Made by a program: the position numbers and the translations under genes. The notes beneath the pieces are model-generated. The model was not told the DNA's origin and did not search any database. It was given only the letters and a program-made list of their open reading frames with translations. From Xylona heveae TC161 (Eukaryota > Ascomycota > Xylonomycetes > Xylonales > Xylonaceae), in the NCBI RefSeq assembly GCF_001619985.1, contig NW_017264201.1:1116001-1180000 (forward strand): DNA of 64,000 bases, in the 5' to 3' direction. Position 1 is the first letter of the stretch, and every line of letters begins with the position of its first letter. Shown here in pieces: positions 57,219 to 64,000 of this stretch.

Positions 57219-59130
57219 GATGGAGAAAGTATGCGCGTAGTCGGGGCTTTTCTCCGGTTTGCGATGGAGTGCCCGGGTAGGTAGTTTTGGGAGACAAGGG
57301 TCGGGTGTGAAATTCGTCAAGGGAGTAATATATATGCGCAACGAATGAAATGCGAATCGAGTTGTAGATGTTGCTTTGAAATGTATCCCCGGATGAGTTG
57401 GGGTATTTATCTATCAACTAATATGCGATTGGATTGCAACGCGGGCTGCGGCAAGGATATCGAGTATGTGACAAGTCTGTTGGTGATGGATATATGTGTG
57501 AATCGAGATCAATATAATCTGGACCAGGGCCCTTCACCTCAATAAAACCAGGTACGCAGGGTAGGAAAGGAGGGGGGAAGGGACAGAGGGTAGTGGCTTG
57601 ACTGCCATTATAGGCTTAATGGCTGCTATTTTCGGTGGTTTCAGCCTCAGGCACCGCCACCCTTTGTGCCCTGAAGATCGGTTCCCTTGGCTCTAACTGA
57701 CCTGGGAAAGGGTTCACCAGGAACAAATTCCTAATGAGAAATAGGAGTAACTTACAATGGCTTTGTTTCTGCGAGGTTGATGATTCAGGTGGGATATTTT
57801 GCGAGCGGCTTGTGAAAGGAAATATAATTGAATTGATGATCTACTACGTTGTCTATTCCAACTGCCGCGGAAGAAGGGTGATAGTGATTTAGCAAAAATA
57901 ATAGAGACAAAAACAATGGAAGAAAAGGGAAAAATGAAAATTCATGTGAATTATTCTGCAACTTTAAAATACCCGGAAGGCAGAGCCATATTTTTATAGG
58001 GTTATCTCCATCTTTTTCTTACACTCTCAATAGGTTTCATGCAAGTTAGCCAAGGCAATATGTAATAGAACATATTGCTCTTCGATTCCACTGGGAACAT
58101 GACGATGATTCCATCACCGTTAGCTGTTGCGCTTCTCTCGGATCGCATCCGCTTTTTCCCGGCTCTTTCTCCGTCACTGCCCTGCTCGAGACGACTAACC
58201 ATGAAATTTAGTCCCACCATCGCCACGTGGGCAGCCATGTATGATAAAAAGAGCTGGTAGGATGTCCTTCAGAAGGATTGGCGTGACAGACGAGCCTTAG
58301 TGTGTTCTAGCTCAAGGGTCGGATATGATGAATTGGGCTTCCTCCTGGCGTCAAGCATGCGAGAAAATACTACAGAGTAGACTACCGCGCTTATGACAGG
58401 CTCAAGTGTATCCCGCTGATCGGGCACACGTGGGGGGTATCAATTTGGCAATGGGCTACGAGAGGGTCTTTGCTGAAAGGGGTGGGCTGATATTGCTCCC
58501 ATGGCTCTTCTCTAATGTATCTCTTGCTTAGGTATGATGGCGCTAAATACTTGACCAAGCACTATAGAAGCTGCAGTTGCGGAGAAAAAGCATGTTCGGG
58601 ATTTAGCCGGACTTCAGTGTAAGAATATCAATCAAAACGTGGTCAATGTAAGTCATTTTGGAAAGATCAGTTGAGAATCTCGGATGAGCAGAACAGGCGA
58701 AGTGCTAACTTAGGTAGCGAAGTAAATAGCTCTAATTTCCATCCCCATGGCGGCGAGTGGGGCTGGCTTTTAGTTATAAAGGAGTCAAGCTTTCATAACA
58801 GCCACTCATTTCGGCACGTTGACTTGGACCCTTGCATCGTCTCCCCGCTTATTCCTCCAACATGCAGAACCCCATTGATCCTTCACCCCAAGGCTGCAAT
58901 TGTGCAGCCCGTCAGATGTAGTCGCGTATTCGTCATTATTAGAGTAGGGTCTGATTTGAACGTATTCGGCGACTAAAAGCCGTAGGTGAACCGTCTCTTT
59001 AATATGATGGAGCGCCATCGATCTTCCTTCTTCCTGTTCTTCTTTGGCTGTTGTGGGGAGCCAGCCAAACCACCTCAAGTATCCAAAAGGATCTCCCCAA
59101 TGTGAAATTCTTCCTCCTTAGCTCCTTGCA
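57219..59130. other. Gene-poor stretch of 1.9 kb
   Basis: The GNA1 promoter lies at its left end. Several short open frames on both strands (58002-58238, 58671-58976, 58806-59078) have no family signature and no good splice partners. No RNA gene, transposon end or tandem repeat was recognised. Confidence 0.5.
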
Positions 59131-60348
59131 ATGAACCGGATGAGCTCTGGTGACTTTGAAGACTGGCCTCTTCGACTACCGCAGCGAGGTAGCAGCATTT
59201 CTTCCTCGACTCAAGATTCTGATTCCGCAAGCATTCTATCACTATCACAATTTCCCGTTCCCCCTAGCCCGGCAACGTCTTCCGCAACCAGCGGAAGATC
59301 AAAATCCATACAATCTTTTCAGGATGAGACGATCAGATTGCAGCTTCATCCCGCTGTAACAATGTGCGCTACCGGCTCAATTTCGTTCAAGAATAGTCCA
59401 TAGTGTGATACTAATTGGAGACTACAATGTGCAGATCATTCTTACGCGGAGCAAAATTGTTCAAGATACAGCACGCATTTATTGATATTTGCAAGGACGC
59501 CAGTGGCCATCTCAAGTATCTAGAGCTGGGGGGCGGAATTGGTCATCAAAGTGTCTTTCTTCATACATGTGAGTCAATAGACTTGTACAGTGTCTCTTTG
59601 GAGAGACGGGTTTGCTGAGACAACGTGTCAATATAGTTCAAAATACCAAACTCCCTGTACCGCATCTCGAACAACCCAGACTTACTGGAGAAAAGACTTT
59701 CCGAGTGTCATTCCTTGAGGAGCAAACTGTGCAAACCGGGCAGACCGTTTTCAATACACAATTATCATATACCTTTTATGACTGGGAAGGTGAGATGCCT
59801 GGTTCCAATCTCTTTGGCGCAAATGCTTATCCATTACGTACAGATTGTGTTCGTTTCCAAGAATTGCTGCTTGCATCAAAAATCATCCTCACTGCAAGCC
59901 TAGCTGAAGCAAGCTCCAAGGGCCGTGGGGAAGAATGCATCAGCCAAAACTTGCGCATACTTCAAGGGTGGAATGATCGACGAGTGATTCTCTTTTTTGC
60001 CAATTCTCAACGAAAGGAAAAGAAGACTTATGTTTCCATACCACGTGAGTTGAAGATCGACAAGTTTGTGCTATCCTGAGGCTGACCGGGTTAGTCCATT
60101 GCATTGATCGCGTGGTCAATGCCAAGAAGGCAGGGCATCCGGTCGCGTTGCATCTCTGCCCTAATTTTGATATCCTTTCCCAGATGAAAGTGTTGCGGGT
60201 ATCCTTTCTGGATGATGAAGGTACGTTTTTTTTTTTTTTTTGGTTTTACCCACGAATCTCAGCCGAGTTAAATTACTGACATTCCCTCGGACAACCAGAT
60301 CGAATAGCCTTTTTCCAGACGGTATCTCAGGGAATTGCGCATCGATAG
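59131..60348 (+). CDS. Unrecognised five-exon gene, 316 aa
   Basis: Exons 59131-59363, 59435-59568, 59637-60044, 60095-60220, 60299-60348; they sum to 317 codons with stop and each donor/acceptor is canonical (GT-AG). I do not know the family. The N-terminal 75 residues are Ser-rich and low-complexity; after this comes an ordered part (FLRGAKLFKIQHAFIDICKD, HLKYLELGGGIGHQSVF). The motif RVSFLEEQ occurs near residue 155 and RVSFLDDED near residue 297, hinting at two related modules. No signal peptide, membrane segment or cysteine pattern. Intron 4 begins with a T run of about 19. The gene would be easy to miss in automated calls because no exon exceeds about 400 nt. Confidence 0.65.
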
Positions 60349-61427
60349 CTGCAAATCTCTCTTTTCCACCTTGCCTCTCCAACGACCGCCTTTACAGTTT
60401 CATCACTGTGTTTCTATGATATTTGCGGCTCAGGGCATTTTGCGATTTGTCAGTTATTTTCATTGTCGGGAGTTTTCGTGACGGATAGAAATACCCTTAA
60501 TTTACGATAGTTACGATGTCTCTCCAATATCATTACTACGACTGCAATCTAAGCAAATATACATGCTACGATTACCGCCATGCAACCAAACTTGTCTCCA
60601 TGAATGAAGGGTCCGTACTCTATATCTTTGGTGCTAGTTGCGGGGATAGTTTCGTTGGTCTTTAATATAGTCTCTTAAGTCAACGCAGTTCTTGAGTTGA
60701 AACCCAATCTCCCGGGATGCCTCCCTACCAACGATGGGCGACAACGGAGGTAAGTCTAGTACGGTAGAGAAAACCGAGGGGACGGGAAGAGGGACGGGGC
60801 GTCGGCACCTTTCTGGTATTTAGCGCCAACTGCCGTCACAGTAGCAGGACCCCGGTTTATCGCTAAGGGGCTGTCCTGCCAATTCAGTTGAGAGTCAGGG
60901 AGCACGTGGGGGTTTGAATCGCACGGAACACCCGTTCCCCTTCCCGCCCAAAGCTGTCTGACTGTGCCTCGACTCACTACTACCACTGCAATGGGTAGGT
61001 AATCTCGCAATAATTCCACAGCATTAATCTTAGACCATGCTCTCTCTCCATATTTTGCACCTCATTAGGTGCCCATTCGCATCTGATATATTAGAACTAA
61101 ATCGATAGTACGGGCAGGGGTCATAGCGATTAATACGATTAATATTATCTGCTTTAGGCCCGCCCCGCTTCCTGTCACGCCTGGTACTAAGGGTAGTCAT
61201 GCCATCGTAGATCTCCACGTCTTTTTTTCTTTTCTTCCTTGACTCTTCTTTTTTTCTACTGTTACTTAGGCAGAGAGATGCCGTCATGAGTCTGTTTCCT
61301 TACGGGTTCATCAAAGTACGAGTTGTGTGAAGAATTGCCGTTGAATCCATCCTGATCAACGCGAGCGACGTTAAGCGCTGTCCTTTGCCTAGGACAGGAC
61401 TTGTGAACCGCAGCTTTATTATTCAGC
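60349..61427. promoter_or_regulatory. Promoter region of phosphate transporter gene
   Basis: About 1.08 kb. It holds a PHO box at 60903-60910 and otherwise no clear sites. The last 250 bp contain a T-rich run (61221-61258). No other gene supported. Confidence 0.55.
60903..60910 (+). promoter_or_regulatory. CACGTGGG PHO box (Pho4/NUC-1/PalcA type)
   Basis: CACGTGGG is the high-affinity binding site known for Pho4-family bHLH factors that switch on phosphate genes in low phosphate. It lies about 520 bp before the start of the phosphate transporter gene. A chance match of 8 bases in 1 kb is unlikely but possible. Confidence 0.6.
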
Positions 61428-63047
61428 ATGGGGAAATTTCGTAGTAGGCTGTACAAGACTGATCGAGCCCGAGACTTTGATCATGAACAGGTGTGTCCTT
61501 GTATCCAACCTTGTCCACAGCGACATGCAAAGTCCTAATTCTGCCACAGGATCGCTCTATACGAATACAACAAATCTATCAGACCATCGATCGGCAACCG
61601 TATCAATGGATCGTGGTTCTAGTTGCCGGGGTTGGCTTCTTCTTGGATGGCTATTCTGTAAGTCTATTACACACCTCCTTCAGCATCAAGGTCCAAGCCT
61701 CTCATAAAGACTTAGCTCTTTGCCAGCAATATGGCTCTTCCAATGATGTCCTATGTTTACTGGAGAGATAATGCCGCTTCCAGGAGACTTACCCTGATCA
61801 ATATTGCAACTTTGGCTGGTACCTTTTTTGGTCAAATTCTGTTTGGTTTCCTAGCAGACAAGAATGGACGGAAAAAGATGTACGGCATCGAACTGCTTCT
61901 TGTCATCGGCTCGACGCTCGGAGCTGCCATGGCGTCGACCGGTTACGAGAATAGTATGAGCATATTTGCATGGCTTATCTGGTGGAGAATCATGGTTGGA
62001 ATTGGTGTAGGAGCGGATTATCCCCTCAGCGCTGTAATCACTTCCGAGTAAGCCCGTCTCATTCCCTCATATCTCCTTATTGCTTCTCTCAAACTCACGC
62101 TCGAGCCCAATAGGTTTGCGCCGACCAAGCACAGGGCTCGAATGATGGCCACTGTCTTCTTCATGCAGCCGCTTGGTCAGATTTCCGGAAATCTCGTATC
62201 ACTCATTGTCATTGCCGTCAGTAGACAGCACGGTAATGACGACCTTGCGCGCAGCGTAGACATTATGTGGAGATGGGTCGTTGGCATCGGCGTCATCCCT
62301 GGCGCTATCGCACTTCTATTCCGCTTTGCCATTCCCGAGACACCGCGTTTTCTATTAGAAATCGAGGGTGATCCGGTCAAGGCCGAATTCGACGCAACCG
62401 CTCTCTTCAATGAATCGCCAACGAGCCATGAGCTCGACTTTGCAAACTGGAACAACATCAGTCTCCCCACAACCACTCAGCGCAGTCTTGGTTCCATAGA
62501 CGAAGACTCCGCTACGGCCCATACCGACATTAGCATTCAGCAAACGACGCTCAACTCCCACTGGCGCCTCGCAAAGGCGGACATTATCCAATACTTTTGG
62601 ACCGAAGGAAACTGGCGGGCCTTGGCCGGCACATCCTTGACCTGGCTGCTTCTCGATTTCGGATTCTACGGCATCGGCCTCTCGAGCCCTCAGTTCCTTG
62701 CCAATATCTGGGGCTCCCTCCACATATCCGGAGCCGCACCGCCCTGGCAGACCGACGATCGTCCCGACGCAAACCTCTACGACATGTTCATGAACACGTC
62801 CATCCACGCCATGGTGATTCTGAACATTGGCAGCGTCATCGGCGGGTTGCTCCTGATCTTGTTCGCCCATCGTATCAACCGCATCAGCCTGCAGAAATAT
62901 GGCTTCGTTGCCCTCGCAGCTCTCTTCATCGCCCTCGGCGTCATCTTTATCAACCTCAAGAGAGAGGGGCCTTTTGCCGTTGTCTTGTACATTATCGGCC
63001 AGCTCTTATTCAATTTTGGTATGCACTTTATTTCCCTTATAACTCTA

Positions 63048-63078
<31 letters not shown>

Positions 63079-63536
63079 TACCTATCCCAGTCCTACTTTT
63101 ATCCCTCGTCATCCCAGTCCTACATCTCCCTCCCCCTTCCCCACACCAAAAAAACCAACCAAAAACCCGAACGCTGACCACCTTACTCCCTACAAAAGGC
63201 CCCAACGCAACAACGTACATGATCCCCGCCGAAATCTTCCCCACCCGCTACCGCGCCACATGCCACGGCATCAGCGCCGCCTCGGGCAAGCTCGGCTCCA
63301 TCCTCGTCCAGATTTTCTCCGCCTACTACAAATTCGGCTCGTCGCCTGGCTCCGGCCAGACGGTACGATACGGCTGGATCCTCGTCGTGTTCAGTGTCTG
63401 CATGATTCTCGGCGCGCTTATTACGCATTTCTGGATCCCGTCGATACAGAGAAAGGCCGACCGGGGTAGGCTCTGGGGAGGCAAGCCCGAGACGCTGGAG
63501 ATTCTGGCGCAAGGTCGACGTGGAACGCGGAAGTAG
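61428..63536 (+). CDS. Inorganic phosphate:H+ symporter (PHO84/PHS, MFS)
   Basis: Exons 61428-61490, 61550-61657, 61716-62047, 62114-63018, 63199-63536; 581 aa. A 12-TM plasma-membrane transporter of the phosphate:H+ symporter family. Typical blocks are YQWIVVLVAGVGFFLDGYS, TFFGQILFGFLADKNGRKKMYGIELL, GIGVGADYPLSAVITSEFAPTKHRARMM, FFMQPLGQISGNL, and ETPRFLLEI, then a hydrophilic central loop (about residues 265-330) and GPNATTYMIPAEIFPTRYRATCHGISAASGKLGS. The fourth intron (63019-63198) contains a run of 30 C. The start at 61428 gives MGKFRSRLYKTDRARDF, a short cytosolic tail. A CACGTGGG site lies upstream, consistent with phosphate control. Confidence 0.94.
63049..63078 (+). repeat. Homopolymer of 30 C inside an intron
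   Basis: A run of 30 C in the fourth intron of the phosphate transporter gene, about 30 bp after the donor site. Length is uncertain because sequencing of such tracts is error-prone. Confidence 0.9.
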
Positions 63537-63537
63537 A

Positions 63538-63568
<31 letters not shown>

Positions 63569-63574
63569 TCTTTG

Positions 63575-63673
<99 letters not shown>

Positions 63674-64000
63674 TTATTCTCTTTTCTTATTATTATTATC
63701 ATCTTCTTACTTTCCCTTTTGGCTGCATTTCATTTGTAGACGTATGATTCATGTACATATATAGACCTACCTTGGATTTTAGCTTATGGGGTGCAAGTGT
63801 TGTTTAGATGGATACCCTATACATTATACCCTACACCAGATACCAGATACCATATACTATAGACTCTTCCTTGGTTCGCTTCGATATATAACTACCCAAA
63901 GTTACCTTATATACTCCGTACCAATGGCAATAGAGATTTAATTGCATTTCTTATGATTGTTACTTTCTACTTGGAACTTACTTTTTACGCTCCAAAGACA
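63537..64000. other. 3' flank with (TTTC)n microsatellite
   Basis: The first 130 bp are a T/C tract made mainly of about 24 CTTT units (63570-63666), starting directly after the transporter stop codon. The rest is AT-rich with ATACC/TACC repeats near 63810-63860. No gene seen. Confidence 0.8.

Noticed and set aside
57219-59130. Hidden gene in the 1.9-kb gap
   Set aside because: Short frames on both strands could not be joined through credible splice sites and show no family blocks.

Overview
The window is nuclear DNA of a filamentous ascomycete (Pezizomycotina), most likely Eurotiomycetes in the Aspergillus/Penicillium sense. The signs are densely packed genes on both strands, many short GT-AG introns of about 50-120 nt, an Asp f 3-type peroxiredoxin, a Zn2Cys6 transcription factor, a cryptochrome-DASH, a glutamate decarboxylase and fungus-only proteins. 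The species cannot be fixed from the sequence. There is one assembly gap of 35 N, inside a minisatellite. Exon models were built by hand from splice signals and protein continuity; in every host model the exon lengths sum to a multiple of three.

Layout. 0-10 kb is housekeeping: SUB2 (mRNA export helicase) diverging from an Rpr2/Rpp21-type RNase P subunit, a DUF262 (GmrSD/ParB-fold) protein, IPI1 (60S maturation) and a roadblock-domain protein. 10.8-20 kb looks accessory: a class III aminotransferase, a small gene with two tandem RNase H1-type (viroplasmin-fold) domains, an aminoglycoside-phosphotransferase-like kinase and a Zn2Cys6 regulator. 20.6-23.7 kb is POP1, a second RNase P/MRP subunit. 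24.0-26.6 kb is a transposon island: two Tc1/mariner-like copies forming an inverted repeat with 1,201-bp arms of equal length around a 91-bp spacer, with C-to-T type decay. 26.9-37.9 kb holds cry-DASH with an RG-rich tail, glutamate decarboxylase, a secreted two-domain fasciclin protein with a His-rich linker, a hotdog thioesterase and a PMP20 peroxiredoxin.

38.9-50.2 kb carries a 1,125-aa fungal protein of unknown function, the minisatellite with the gap, an NTF2-like protein with a 537-nt intron, and an MTC5/WDR59-like SEACAT (GATOR2) subunit. 50.8-57.2 kb carries UBC13, an unrecognised Cys-rich membrane protein, ribosomal protein eL24 and GNA1. 59.1-63.5 kb holds a five-exon gene of unknown function and a PHO84-type phosphate transporter, with a CACGTGGG PHO box about 0.5 kb upstream.

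The genes are mostly independent; there is no clear biosynthetic cluster. Shared themes are RNA metabolism (SUB2, two RNase P/MRP subunits, IPI1, eL24), nutrient sensing or uptake (MTC5, phosphate transporter) and stress or light (peroxiredoxin, GAD, cry-DASH). The best candidates for something undescribed are the inverted transposon dimer, the tandem viroplasmin-fold gene, the DUF262 protein and the two orphan genes at 52.2 and 59.1 kb.
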